A DNA stretch of 64,000 bases from NCBI RefSeq assembly GCF_030272615.1, contig NC_081413.1:145242476-145306475 (forward strand). The letters run 5' to 3'. A program made the position numbers and the translations under genes. The notes under the pieces are model-generated. The model was not told where the DNA came from. It worked only from the letters and a program-made list of their open reading frames with translations, and made no database searches. The DNA is from Cryptomeria japonica (taxonomy: Eukaryota > Streptophyta > Pinopsida > Cupressales > Cupressaceae). This document shows positions 34,214-46,277 of this stretch, in pieces (the first letter of the stretch is position 1; each line of letters begins with the position of its first letter).

Positions 34214-34917
34214 CTACCTCGCAATCGGAACACCACATTCCCATATAACACTATCTTTTTCCAGAAGGGATCCCAGACAATACATGACCAAACTCACTAG
34301 AAATGAACCAAACTGGAAAGGATAATTCTTCTCTTTTGACATCTTAACATTTTCCAACAGTAATTCTCTTAACAATTTACACAATTCGAATGATTTGTTT
34401 TCCATTACAAGAATATGTGTGATATATAGTGCAATTGCCGAAGTGATACTTCACTATTCCTAAAATAGATTTTATAAGAGATGTTGTAGGCAGTATACCT
34501 CACCTTAGGGTTAATGATCATGTCAATGATCAATATGCGCTAATCACCCTTCACGCCGGTTAGGGCTTCGACTTCTCTGTTCAAAATTTACTTCTTAGCT
34601 AGAACCTCTCCATTATTGCACAAATCGATGATCATAGAGATAACCTCCTTCCTGATTAGATAGGGTTTGTCCAACACAATGTTGTCATCCCACAAATGAT
34701 GAAAGATCATCATGATAACCTCCCTATTATCAAACCATGGGAAGTTTGTCCATAAATTCAGACCTTTTCTCTCCAATCCTTTGACCTTCTGCAACTCAAC
34801 ATCACTTAGACCAGATTCAACATTTTTAATTTTCTCTGGGTTAAATTCATCTAGAAATACCTTGTCCAAAACATTAAACTCGCTGCTAGATTCTCCAATG
34901 ATCATTTTGCCTTCCAT
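34214..34917 (-). pseudogene. Decayed ORF2 homologue of the pol-less family
   Basis: Two readable pieces are separated by stops. The 109-residue part (34588-34917) has FDNREVIMMIFHHLWDDN, ending in NNGEVLAKK; its position matches the N-terminal half of the young ORF2. The 63-residue part (34214-34405) has FELCKLLRELLLENVK, then FQFGSFLVSLVMYCLG. This matches the pattern DICEWLKDELIDN ... FRFGNLLVCLMLHI of the young element, with several identities and conservative changes at matching spacing. The match is by eye. It supports ORF2 being a lasting component of this lineage. Confidence 0.5.
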
Positions 34918-35389
34918 GATATCTTACACTACTCTCTTCCTCTACTATCCTTCTACTATTTAGAATTTTCTCAAACACAAATGATTGACAATGAAAGAAT
35001 GAATTCAAAAAGTTGATACTTATCTTGCCAAAAATGTCCCTTTAGGGTTTTACTGGCAAGAAATGTCTTATTGATGATGTGAAAAAAATATCTTTAGATA
35101 CCAGATAGCCTCTAAAACATAATCATGCCAGATCAACAACATGATCCACTCAGATAGGGGGGAGTGAAATATTTTTCCTTCAGAATAGAACTCCCCCTAA
35201 GCCAAAGCACTATACTCAGTTATCAGAGGAAGAGGTGGCTGCACTGGATTCTAGTACATCACCTACTCATTTACTTTGTCCACTTCCTTCTTTTTCTAGA
35301 CCAAGTTTTCCTTCTTCTTTGATTCATCAGTCTTCATCATACTCTTCTTAGTAGATTTCTCTTCATTTACATTTCTACATTGATTAGCA

Positions 35390-36263
35390 TAATGTTCAGA
35401 CTTCTTGCGCTTGAAACAATTGATAACCTTGTAAAGTTTATCAAATAAGATCTATGTCTTCATTAATTAGTCTTATGACCATATCCATTTCAAGTATAGC
35501 AATATCAATAAAATTTGTAATTCATCTTGTTTGCTTCAACCGGATTATGATTCTGAATAACAATATGATTTCTATAGTGATTTGCTTTATGGCTAAACCT
35601 CTTGCAAATATAGCATTGAATGCTTCTACAGTTTGCAACCTTATGTCCAAATTTATTGCATTAAAAAAAATAACCATTAAAAGATGGGCACCTTTGCACA
35701 TTAGGTTGTTGAATCGGCGGTATTCTTGTGTTAGGATTCTGATTCCAAGATTTTCCTTCATCTTTTGACTTCTTCTCAACTTCATCTTTGACTTCTTTGT
35801 TTTTGTCTTTATCATTCTAATATAAACACACACTGGGTTGAAATCCAAGTCCAGTCTTGTCCAAATGAGCTTTCTACATGTTGATCAAATCTTCCAGGAG
35901 CTTACTATTGTCAAATACCTTATTTTATGTCTTCATATTCTTCACTTCTTTCTCTAGCTTCCCACATTCCTTAGACTTTAGCTTGATTAATTCTTTCAGG
36001 GACTCCTCTAATTTATCCTTCTCCTCAATATTTTGGATCAGATCTTTAACAATCTCAATCTCCTTCTTCAACTGATTGTTAACCTCCTTATGCCTCAATT
36101 TTTATATCTAGATTTTCGCTCTCAACTTCTGCACACATTCATTTACTACCTTCACATTCTCTTTAAATTCCTCATTCTTTTATTCAATACTTTCCAAATC
36201 TTCAAGAGTTGTCTTCAAGTCTTCGTCCAACTGAAATTCTCTGGTCATGCACATAGGTGCCAT
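35390..36263 (-). pseudogene. Decayed gag-like protein: coiled coil and zinc knuckles
   Basis: It starts at the Met of MAPMCMTREFQLDED (36263). A Lys/Glu-rich coiled coil follows to about 35880, with stops near 36180, 36103 and 35930. Two knuckles are readable at about 35580-35660: CNKFGHKVANC (the first Cys pair is half lost) and CYICKRFSHKANHY (last Cys changed to Tyr). A further Cys-poor remnant lies near 35395-35420. It corresponds to the intact ORF at 28302-29333. The frames shift at least twice. Confidence 0.55.
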
Positions 36264-36318
36264 GATTCAACCAACAGGGATCTCCCTCAAGCAGTCAAGC
36301 TTCCAAGCAAGGGACCAA

Positions 36319-36333
36319 AGTTTCGATACCAAT
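36319..36333 (-). other. Primer-binding site of the older pol-less element
   Basis: Minus strand AATTGGTATCGAAAC next to the LTR: the first ten bases agree with the copia Met-tRNA site, the rest has decayed. Confidence 0.55.
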
Positions 36334-37552
36334 TGTTAACTTGGTTGAAGAGATCAAAATACTGAGAGGGGTGGGTGAATTAGTATTCCCATAGGTATTA
36401 AAACCTTTTAACAAACTTAAGCTTTTTGATCAATTGACCAAATATGCTTAACACGCATGAAACAATAAATGTAGAACAAACATAAAAATCACAACCACAA
36501 AAGGAACACCAGATTTTATACATTGAAAACCCAAATAGGAAAAACCATGGAGAGTGTTAACTCTCAAGAGAATATAACTAGTTATATGGTGGTTTACCAA
36601 AGGGTGGCTCACTGCTAACATGCTTACTACTAGATTATAAAAATGACTTACTATCGAACTGCTCACTCCAAAGATACAAAAGTCGTCTTATTGCTAGAAT
36701 TATCACTCTAATAGAAAAGGTTGAACTGAAGAGGATTTCATCTTCAAATGCATGAGATCAGTTCCAAGATTAAGCTCATATTACAATTCAAAAACTCTAC
36801 AACAAATCTAGTGAAAGATCTTTGTACAGCTATCTTGCAGCAAGTCCGGTGAAGGACTACTGCAGCACTACAACACTAATTGCACTATGACTCTGCACCA
36901 ATTGTCTTCACTGTTCACAACTCATACTTCACACTCTCCTTCTCTTCTATCTTTGTTGTCATGTCTCTTTTGTATATGCACACACCTCATACCTTTCTTT
37001 CTATATCACACATATCACATGCTTCTACATATATACCGGAGGACCTATACACTAGGATAATATGTCAAGCTATCTCAACACGTTATCCAATAAAACAAGA
37101 CAACCACATTGGCCTCCATAAGATCTCTTACATGCTTTTGTTTTCACAGTTCATTTGCCAGTGCATATATCGAGATTACCGGAATGGGACAAGGTCATCT
37201 GGACCCAAAGATACTGACTCATTATCACAAACCTCAAGCACAAATTCCAGGCATACCAAGAATACCACAACATGAAACTTGAAGATATACAACTGACATG
37301 ACTAAAATAATTGATACTAGGACCAATGTGAACACAACATAGGATTTATGAGTTGGGGATCTTCCAAGAATCACTCCATTATATTACCTCCATCTTACTG
37401 CATCACAACACTTTCTCATAACAAAAACTGCACATATCGACTGCATACAACATCGAGAGCAAACTGGCTAACACTGGATTGTATATACTTTCTTGTCCAA
37501 ACTAGATAACTGGTTTGACATCAATGACAATAATATTGACACAAGTCTAACA
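36334..37552 (-). repeat. 5' LTR of the older pol-less element
   Basis: Plus-strand limits TGTTAACTTGG and CAAGTCTAACA. It contains the copia box near 36365 (GAGAGGGGTGGGTGAATTAG) and the shared AAACCCAAATAGGAAAAACC block near 36529. Confidence 0.6.
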
Positions 37553-38348
37553 CCCCTGTGATGTGTTTTTGTTTATGTTAAGTTCTCTTTAGATGATCCT
37601 TGTTACTCTATTGGTGCAAGGTAATAAATGTGACATTCTTCTATTTGCTTAATTTTCTTATATGTTGTCCCTTGTGTTGTCTACTTGGGGATGATGCAAA
37701 GCATTGAGATCTCTTTTGGTCTCTTCCATGTTGACTCAAAAGACACATGTTCCCTTCTTCTATTATTTTTGTTGTTCCACTACTTTTAGGGGATGAGGTC
37801 AATTCCATAACAAATATCTTTGATATATATCATTTATCATAAGACTATACTGACCCCAGAGATAGTGGATCCCTTATGTGCTTTTATGTTTTGTGGTCAT
37901 CATCCTTTGATTTTTCCTTTATTGGGGGCATCTCATTGTGGTAATGTACTTCACTTTTAGATGCATGTTACCTTAAATAAGTTCCTCCCAATAAGGCGTA
38001 TGCAATCACTTTAACATGGGGACATACTCTCTGCTCAATGTTACACTTTATGCACACACCATTACATGTTTCGATACTCAAGTTACTTTGCAAACTGATC
38101 CTTTTTCTTTGTAATTTGGTATTTTTCTTTTTCATGACTCATAGTAAGAAAACCTTATTAGGATAGTAGTAATGTTCTCTCTTTCTTTACCCTTTTTTAT
38201 AATGTTCCTTTTATTTTGATAGTAGAGTAGTAAGATCCTAAAGTCCCTAGGGGTTTGGTGTGTCTATAAATCTTTGATATCTTGATAAAAAAATTCAATG
38301 TAGACTTTTGTACTTTATCGTGAGTATGCATAATCTCATACTCCTTCT
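37553..38348 (+). other. No gene; likely 3' non-coding end of a gypsy element
   Basis: No ORF or motif is visible. The assignment rests on the polypurine-like tract at its right end and the LTR-like sequence after it. Confidence 0.3.
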
Positions 38349-39213
38349 AAAGTGGGGGCTAAATATATCATCATAAATTATACTCACCTACAATTTTGTC
38401 CTCACTTTGGTGTTACATCTTCCAAGGATTGATTGCAATACTGATTTTGCTCACACCACCCATTTACTTCACATTTTCATAATTTTTTTAACTCACCCCC
38501 TAGTTTGAAGTCCTAATTTCTAGGACCAGGATGTATCATGACGTAGTCTTAAATCATGACAAGGGCATATACACCCTGGGCCTCTTAAATAGGCCCCAAA
38601 TTGGCCCCCTCGAATGGTCATCTTTGGTGAGTAGGAAAACTAGCCCCGTGTAAACCTTTTGCAAAAAAATAATTTGATTTTTGACAAGCAATTATAAAAT
38701 GAGGTCCACCCCTCTCGTTTTAATCCTAACTTAATTCCTAATAATTTCAAGAAGGAAAAATTGAGATCCTAAATTCAAGTGAGAAAGTAATCAACATTTC
38801 ATCAAGCATTGGAGCATAAGTGAAGTCAAGTTTCAAGCATTGGAGATGATATTTATGATCTATGTTTTATGAAGACAACATACATGAAACCCTAATTTCA
38901 TTGTGGAGACAAACAAAAACTTCATTAAGGTATATTATTAGAGTTTCAAGGATTTTCAATCTTTCCCTTAAAGGGAAAGCATTTTACTATAGTCTTTCAT
39001 TTACATATATTATCAATTTAATTTCATGGTTATTTCCAAAACTAGGGTTTGACCTAAGGCAAACCCCTACTCCCAACATATTTCCCCTTTTCTTTGTGCA
39101 CATAAATAGGTACATAGTTGTAATTAGGAGGATCAATAGAATTTACGAAGACAAAGAGATTCAACTTTTGACGATGAGAAATTTGGAGGATCATGATGAA
39201 TTGATATTACCCG
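38349..39213 (+). repeat. Polypurine tract and partial gypsy-like 3' LTR
   Basis: AAAGTGGGGGCTAAA (38349-38363) resembles a gypsy polypurine tract and is followed by TATATCATC, possibly a mutated LTR start. A promoter-like segment with AAATAGGCCCC lies near 38590. The block is cut at 39213 by the copia element that starts with TGTTAGCAGC. The short ORF at 38862-39236 spans this junction and is not a gene. Confidence 0.35.
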
Positions 39214-40471
39214 TGTTAGCAGCAATCAAGAAGTAAGACTGAGAGAGGGGGGTGAATCAGTCTTTCCAGATCACAACAAATTAAACTTCAAAACATAAAC
39301 TGATAGATTGCAGCAATAACAGATAAGCAAATTAACAACATAACACACAACATCAAGAATTTTGACATGGAAAACCCAATTAAGGGAAAAACCACGGTGG
39401 GAACCTACCCACACTAAGATGATACTCTGCAGTGGTTTGCAACAATATTACAATGGGGAATGCACATGCATTCAAGCACACTTCCTAGAGCTCACTACTC
39501 AAAAGATATATGCCCGAAAGGCTACAACCCTCAAGGAAGTCTCATTGACTTACAATATGTTTCAGATTACAATCCGGAAGGAATGAAATGAAATGATAGC
39601 ATCTACAAATACCTGATGACAGTTCCGGTTAAGCACAATTGTCTTCTATGCAACACCAATTTCACCTCAACACCTCAATTATTGATAACTCTCTTGTTCA
39701 CACAATCACCTCTCTCTGATAATGCAAACATAATACCGACACCTAAATTACATAAGCATCTCACCTATATATATAAATCATCAACCTTGATAACAAGGTT
39801 GGCTAAAATCTCAATCCTTAACTCACAATTACATAAATTACATGGCATGATACACAAATCAACCACCAAACCAATATTATGATTTTCATTACATAGCATG
39901 GACCTAATTAAAATTCCCAAATGATCACTTCCATCGGAAATCCCGCTAAGAACAACTGCAACACGCTACACCAGTAGAAATACAGCATAAGATGAAAATC
40001 ATCACCGGTTCATAAAAGTCACCAGAAAATGTACAATGATCAATGAGGATCATCAAAACAAATAGGAAACGACTAGGAAAAACCTGCAAGAACCTTAGAA
40101 TCACTCGAAACAATTGCACCAACACCTCTTTTCAAAATCTTAATCGGTCAACATCTCAAAGCTCAAGAACACAACCAATCAGCAACTGTCACGACGAAAG
40201 ATAACTTGCAAAGTATCAAATCACGAACCATCTGAAATGAAGATACACAAGATCATCCCAAACAATAATCTAAATTCTCAGCACAAGATCTGATCACACT
40301 GGAATATATTGGAGGAAATACTGGATTCTGCAAAACAGTGATCAACAAAACCAAACTATAAAAATAGATCAGAAAAATCATCCAAAACTCTCTGAAATAA
40401 CTCATAGGAATATGTTGACATCAATGACAACAACATATCCTAGTAGCAACAATGAACAACCAAATCTAACA
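39214..40471 (-). repeat. 3' LTR of the copia element
   Basis: TGTTAGCAGC to CAAATCTAACA on the plus strand. It contains the GAGAGGGGGGTGAATCAG box near 39243 and the AAACCCAATTAAGGGAAAAA block near 39371. Confidence 0.85.
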
Positions 40472-40492
40472 ATCTTCCCCTTTGGCATTGAT
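40472..40492 (-). other. Polypurine tract of the copia element
   Basis: Plus strand ATCTTCCCCTTTGGCATTG next to the LTR; purine-rich on the minus strand. Confidence 0.7.
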
Positions 40493-40844
40493 GGCAACAT
40501 ATGAATGTGAAAAACAATCAGTGCAAAGAAAGAAGATATTACCAGCAAACTCCCCCTAAGATCAAGATGGATAATGCAGGTTTTCACATGACCTCTCTCC
40601 CCATTTGACAACAATGCAAAAGATCTCCAAAACAAAAAACCAAACTCTCCCAAAATAGAGACATGAATATGTCTCCCTTTGGGATACACAACCAAATCAC
40701 CAGACTACTCCAGTAGAGGAGCATCACCAACTTATCAATCCAGATAAAAGAATAAGGCTTTGAATTCCACCGAATCGATGCAAATCAATGCATCTAATTC
40801 TCATCAGGAGGGATGGATACCCCTAACTTGTCTCTCAAATAGAC

Positions 40845-42200
40845 AAATGTATCTGCAGGCAAGGGTTAGTGAAAATATCAGCAATTTGTTCCTTTGTAGA
40901 TACATATTCCAGCTTCACCTTGTGTTGACCGACTTACTCTCTTAATTAATTATATTTAATTGATATATGCTTAGTCTTTGAATGTTGCACCTGATTCTTA
41001 GACATGTTTATAGCACTGGAATTATCATAGTATATAAAAGTACATCCATCATAAATAATTGATATCTTTCAACATTTTCTTCATCCACACTATTTGAGTG
41101 CAATTACTAGCAGCAACAATGTACTCAGCTTCATCAGTAGATAAAGATACTAAATCTTGTTTCTTGCCAGCCCATGAAACCAACTTCTTACCTAGAAATA
41201 ATGCTCCATTGGTAGTACTCTTTCAGTCATCAACATCACCATCTCAATATGCATTAGTGAAAGAACACAACATGAAATCATCATTCTTTGGATACTATAA
41301 ACCATAATCTTTGGTTCCCTTTAGATATCTAAATATTATTTTAAAAACAGTGACACGAATCTCTTTCGAATCAACTTGATATCTAGAAGTCATACACATA
41401 CACACACCATGCATAATGCTAGGTCTAGTTTGAGTAAGATATAGCAGTCCACCAACCATAGATTTGTACAAACTTTGATTAGCTTTAGGAGATTCATCAT
41501 TTTTAGACAATTTACAACCAGTCATCATAGGAGTTCCAACCAGTTTGGAATCGTCTAATCCAAACTTCTTCAACAATTCCTTCACATACTTAGTTTGAGA
41601 TATAAAGATACCTTTTCTTGTCTGTGCAATATGTAAACATAAGAAAAATTTCACCTCACCAATCATAGACATCTCAAATTCTTTTTGCATATCATCGAAA
41701 AACTTTATACTCATATCATCATAACCACCAAAGACAATGCCATCAACAAAGACTTCAACAATCAAAATTTTATCATTTTCAATCTTAAAGTACAGATTAC
41801 TATCAACATCACCTTTGATAAATCCCAATTTTAGCAAGTATTTGTCTAACCTAGCATACCAGGCTCTAGGAGCTTGTTTCAATCCATAAATTGCTTTCAT
41901 CAACTTACATACCATGTCTCCATCATCTGACAATGAAAATCCATCAGGTTGTTCAATGTAAACTTCTTCTTCTAGATCACCATTCAAAAATACAGATTTG
42001 ACATCCATATGATATACCTTGAAATCTGTATAAGCAGCATAAGCAAGCAAGAATCTAACATCTTCAATTCTGGCAACCGGAAAAAAAATTTCTTCATAAT
42101 AAATCCCTTCTTCTTTGTGAATATCCTTTGCACAATAGTCTAGCTTTATTTCTGACTACTTCACCGACTTCATTCAATTTTTTCCTAAAAACCCATTTAG
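40845..42200 (-). pseudogene. Copia reverse transcriptase and RNase H
   Basis: The open part 41295-42050 holds the copia RT core: FKVYHMDVKSVFLNGDLEEE, KAIYGLKQAPRAWYARLD, then FVDGIVFGG where the family has YVDDIIFGG, so one catalytic Asp is replaced by Gly. FLCLHIAQTRKGIFISQTKY and YKSMVGGLLYLTQTRPSIMH follow. RNase H continues to about 40850 through several stops (GALFLGKKLVSWAGKKQ, LSTDEAEYIVAASNCTQ), and its first Asp motif is disrupted. It cannot encode an active enzyme. RT spans roughly 250 residues, as usual for the family. Confidence 0.85.
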
Positions 42201-42287
42201 TACCAATAACATTTTTATCCTTAGGTCTAGGCATAAGTTCCCAAGTGTTGTTATTTTCAATCTAATTTAACGTTTCTTCCATGACTC

Positions 42288-43663
42288 TTATCCAGTTATC
42301 ATCTTTATAGGCTTCAAAACATCTTTAGGTTCAACTTCAGAAATCAAACATACTTCTTCTGCATCTAACCTTCTTCTAGTCATCACACCTTTATTCTTAT
42401 CATCATTAATCTGATTCTCAGAAAGATTTAGTCTGGAATACCTTAGAGTCTTCTGATTGTTCCGATCCTTAGGTTCCTGCACGTCATCACCAACAGCATC
42501 AACATATGGATTTACAGTCTCTATGAGACCATTCTGCTTAGGCTCTTCAAGCTGAATAGGAGCTAAAACAACATGTTGACCTTCATCATAAGCTCTGATC
42601 TCCTTCCCAAGGTTTTCATCCACCTTCACATTTTCACTCTCAACCATCTTTCTTAGTCTCTTATTATAGCATTGGTAGGATTTTTTATTTGTAGAATATC
42701 CCAAAAAGATACCTTCATCACTTCTAGCATCAAACTTTCCAATATCCTTGTCTATCTTGATATAGCATTTGCTACCAGAAACTTTGAAATATTTCATAGT
42801 AGGAACATTACCAAACTGGATCTCATACTTGGGGTCTTACCAATATCACCTTTGATTTGAACTCTATTAAATGTGTATACTACAATGCTAATAGCTTCTC
42901 TCTAGTGGACCTTTAGAACATTTCCTTCAATCAACATGGTTCTTGCAACATCCAAAACAATACAGTTCTTCCTTTCAACAATCCCATTCTATTGTGGGAT
43001 CCAAGGAGAAGATAGTTGTTTTCTGATTCCATGCATCTCATAGAAAGAATTAAACTTACTGGAATAAAATTCTTCACCTCTATCAAATCTCAGATACTTT
43101 AGCTTCAAACTTGACTCAGTTTTAACTTTAGCTTTGAATATCTTGAATTTATCAAATGCTTCTGACTTCTCCTTCAAAAAGATAACCCACATCATCCTAG
43201 AATAGTCATCAATTAGTAGAATAAAGCATCTATCACCCTACACACTTCAAACATTTGTAGGTCCACACAGGTTAGTATGCACAAGATCTAACAATCCATC
43301 AGATGTGTACCATTTTCTCTTGAAATAAATTCTTGTTTTCTTACCTAACTGGCATTCCTTGCATACCAGATTAACAGGTTTAACAATCTTAGGAAAATCC
43401 TTAACAACTTGTATAGAAGTGATCTTGATCAATGAATCAAAGTTTACATGACACATTCTTCTATGCCACAACCAACCCTCATCTATCTTAGAAATCATAC
43501 AATTTTTCTCACCAGCATTCAAATGAAAAATTTTACTTTTAGTCTTAGTTCCAGATGCAATCTCTATACCAGAGGCATTCAAGATCTTGCATTTACCATC
43601 TTTGAATTGTATATCATAACCCTTATCAACCATCTGTACAACACTCAAAATATTATATTTCAA
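42288..43663 (-). pseudogene. Copia integrase
   Basis: The zinc module HRRMCHVNF and CKECQLGKK lies at about 43350-43480. The core starts at LVHTNLCGPTNV, where the catalytic Asp of HTDLCGP has become Asn. The second Asp falls in a stretch with a stop near 43196-43200. The Glu region FDRGEEFYSSKF lies near 43070. The post-core segments VSGSKCYIKIDKD and GIFLGYSTNKKSYQCYN are at 42660-42790. Stops separate the pieces. Loss of the first Asp makes integration by this copy impossible. Confidence 0.8.
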
Positions 43664-43990
43664 ACCTTAAACATACAAAACATCATCAGTGCTATGCTTA
43701 CCATAAAAAGAAATAGAACCTTTCCCATGGATTACATAGGTTTTGTCATCTCCAAATCTAATTATTCCACCATCATACCTTTCCATGCTTACAAATTTTC
43801 TTTTGTCACCAGTCATATGATGTGAACAACCATTGTCAATCACCCATACACTCTTTTCTTCTACCTTTGTAGCCAAAGCTTTCTCCTCAACAGAATAGCT
43901 AGTGGAATCAATAGGCACAAGTCTATCCTCTTTAATGGCAATAACCACAACTTCATCTCCTTCTGATTCATCATCTTTAAAACCTTCATT
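43664..43990 (-). pseudogene. Copia protease
   Basis: The motif VWVIDNGCSHHMTGDKRKF shows the active site as D-N-G instead of the family D-S-G. It is followed by FVSMERYDGGIIRFGDDK and, after the stop at 43664-43666, the segment MKYNILSVVQM. Catalytic Asp is kept, but the neighbouring Ser is changed. An acidic linker lies upstream. Confidence 0.75.
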
Positions 43991-44966
43991 TGCAACATAA
44001 TAACAGTTCTTTTGGTTCCTAAACTTCTAGTTAAACTTATAAGGCTTATCATACTTTTCATGCTTATCAAACTTATCATCTATGTCATACTTAGCCATTC
44101 TCTCTAGGCATCTAGAAGAAAAATGTCCTATCTTATTACAAGAAAAACATTTTATGGGAAACTTTCCATCATACTTACCAGCACCTATAGGAAATCTCAG
44201 GGCAATTAGTGCTTCAAGATTATCAAGCTCTCTTTCTTTTTCTTCTATTTCTCTTCTTTCTCTTTTGTATGTGGATATCCTGCACTATCAGGATCATATT
44301 TTTGCTTACCGGATACCAATTTTGATGCTTTGAATGTTGTCTCAGACTTTCCACGTGATTCTCCAAATTCGCTCAACTCAAATGTAGCAAGTTTTCCAAC
44401 CAACACATCTCTTGTCACTATAGTTACACTCTAGATCTCATCAATAGCGACAACCTTATGTTTATAAGAAGGAGGCAAAGATCTCAACACCTTAGCGACA
44501 ATCTCATCTTCTTCAATCTTTCCACCGACAGATTTAGTACTAAGGACAAGCTCATTCACCTTAGCCATGTATGAATGTATGTTCTCATCATCTCCCATTT
44601 TCAATGTCTCATACTATCCTTTTAAACTCTACAACTTAGAAACTTTAACTTGACTATTACCTTCATATAGGATTTCAAGCTTCACCCAGATCTCATGTGC
44701 AGTCTAAAGTTCCATAACATTGTCATTTCACAATCAGTCAGGGTACTAAGCAATGCTTCCTTCACTCTGATGTTATATTTAGCTTCCTTAAACTCATCAA
44801 GAGTGGATGGTCCATTTTGAGGAACAACATAGGCATTCTTAGTAATCTTCCAATAATCTTCTCCAAGATATTTCAAATGCACATCCATCTATCTCTTCCA
44901 CATAGTATAGTTTCTTCCATCAAACCTCAGACTATCCTTCTTGAAAATAATACCTTGAGATGCCAT
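43991..44966 (-). pseudogene. Copia gag
   Basis: It starts at a Met at 44966 (MASQGIIFKK). Readable UBN2-type pieces are NYTMWKR, MDVHLKYLGEDYWKITKNAY, EALLSTLTDCEM, a stretch near 44640 (HEIWVKLEILYEGNSQV) and VLRSLPPSYKHKVVAIDEI near 44470. The zinc knuckle near 44110-44150 is damaged (NVFLVIR instead of a Cys pair). Frameshifts and stops occur throughout. Confidence 0.7.
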
Positions 44967-45007
44967 CCCGGATCTCCTCAAGCAATTAAGCTTCTATCGG
45001 AGGATCT

Positions 45008-45022
45008 AGCTCTGATATGAAT
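45008..45022 (-). other. Primer-binding site of the copia element
   Basis: Minus strand AATTCATATCAGAGC, two changes from the plant copia Met-tRNA site, directly beside the LTR. Confidence 0.65.
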
Positions 45023-46277
45023 TGTTAGCAACAATCAAGATGAAAGACTGACAAGGGGGGTGAATCAATCTTTCCAGATCACAATAAATTAAACTTCAAA
45101 ACATAAACTGATAGACTGCAACAATAACAGATAAGAAAATTAATAGAACAACACACAACACCAATATTCTTGATGTGGAAAACTCGATCAAGGGAAAAAC
45201 CATGGTGGGAACCTACCCATAGTAAGATGATACTCTACAGTAGTATGTAAAAAAATTACACTGGGGAATGCACATACATTCAGGTACACTTCCTAGAGTT
45301 CATTCCTCAAAAGATATACACCCGAAAGGCTACAACCCTCAACGAAGTCTCATTGACTTACAATATGATTCGGATTACAATCCGAAAGGAATGAACTACA
45401 ATGATAGCATCTAAAAATGCTTGATGATAGTTCTGGTTAAGCACAATTGTCTGCTTTACAGCACCAATCTCACCTCAACACTTCACCGAATGATAATTCT
45501 CTTGTTCACACAATCACCTCTCTCTGATAATGCAGACATAATACAAACACTTAAATTATATAAGTGTCTCACCTACATATACAAATTATCAACCTTGATA
45601 ATAGGTTCGACTAAACCCTCAACCCTCAACTCACAATTACATAAATTACATTGCACGGTACAAAGATCGACCACCAAACTAATATTATGATTTATATTAC
45701 ATAGCATGGACCTAATTCAAACTCCCAAATGATCACATCTAGTGGAAATCTCGCTAACATCAACCGCAACATGCTACACCACCATAAATACCACATAACA
45801 TGAAAATCATCATTGGTTCATAGAAGTCACCAAAAAAATGCACAATGATCAATGCTGATTGCCAAAAAAAAAAGACATGACTAGGAAAAACTAGCAAGCA
45901 TGTTAAAATCATCTAGAACACTTGCACCAACACCTCTTTTGACTTCTTCATCGATCAACGTCTCAAAGCTCAAAAACACAACCAAGCAGCAACTGTCACG
46001 GGGAAAGATAACTTGCGAAGCACCAAATCATGATCCATCCAAAATAAAGATACACAAGATCATCCCAAACAATAATCCATAGTCTCAGCACAAGATCTAA
46101 TCACACCAGAATATACCAGAGGAAATACTGGATTCTACAAAACAGTGATAAACAAAACCAAATTATAAAACCGGATCAGAAAATCTTCCCAAACTCTTCG
46201 GAATAACTCACAGGAATATGTTGACATCAATGACAACAACATATCCTAGCATCAGCAATGAACAACCAAATCCAACA
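45023..46277 (-). repeat. 5' LTR of the copia element
   Basis: TGTTAGCAAC to CAAATCCAACA, the partner of 39214-40471. It is followed by ATCTCCC, which looks like the beginning of a polypurine tract rather than random flank. Confidence 0.85.

Larger units (their letters stand above)
34203..37552 (-). mobile_element. Older pol-less LTR element, 5' part
   Basis: On the minus strand: 5' LTR (36334-37552), primer-binding site, gag-like coiled coil and zinc knuckles (about 35390-36263), then an ORF2-like region (34214-34917). It is the same layout as 25320-30183 but strongly decayed. The body continues at 20917-21761 beyond the solo LTR. No RT or integrase is visible anywhere in it. Confidence 0.6.
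39214..46277 (-). mobile_element. Full-length but inactive Ty1/copia retrotransposon
   Basis: About 7.06 kb with LTRs of about 1.26 kb at both ends (39214-40471 and 45023-46277), a primer-binding site, gag, protease, integrase, RT, RNase H and a polypurine tract, all in copia order on the minus strand. The LTRs are clearly the same sequence with scattered changes. Flanking five bases differ (ACCCG against ATCTC), so no target duplication is seen. Every coding domain has stops or lost catalytic residues. Confidence 0.85.

Noticed and set aside
36880-37275. 131-codon plus-strand ORF
   Set aside because: Lies antisense inside the LTR of the older pol-less element, with no domain and chance composition.
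38862-39236. 124-codon plus-strand ORF
   Set aside because: It crosses the boundary between the gypsy-like LTR fragment and the copia LTR starting at 39214; no known motif.
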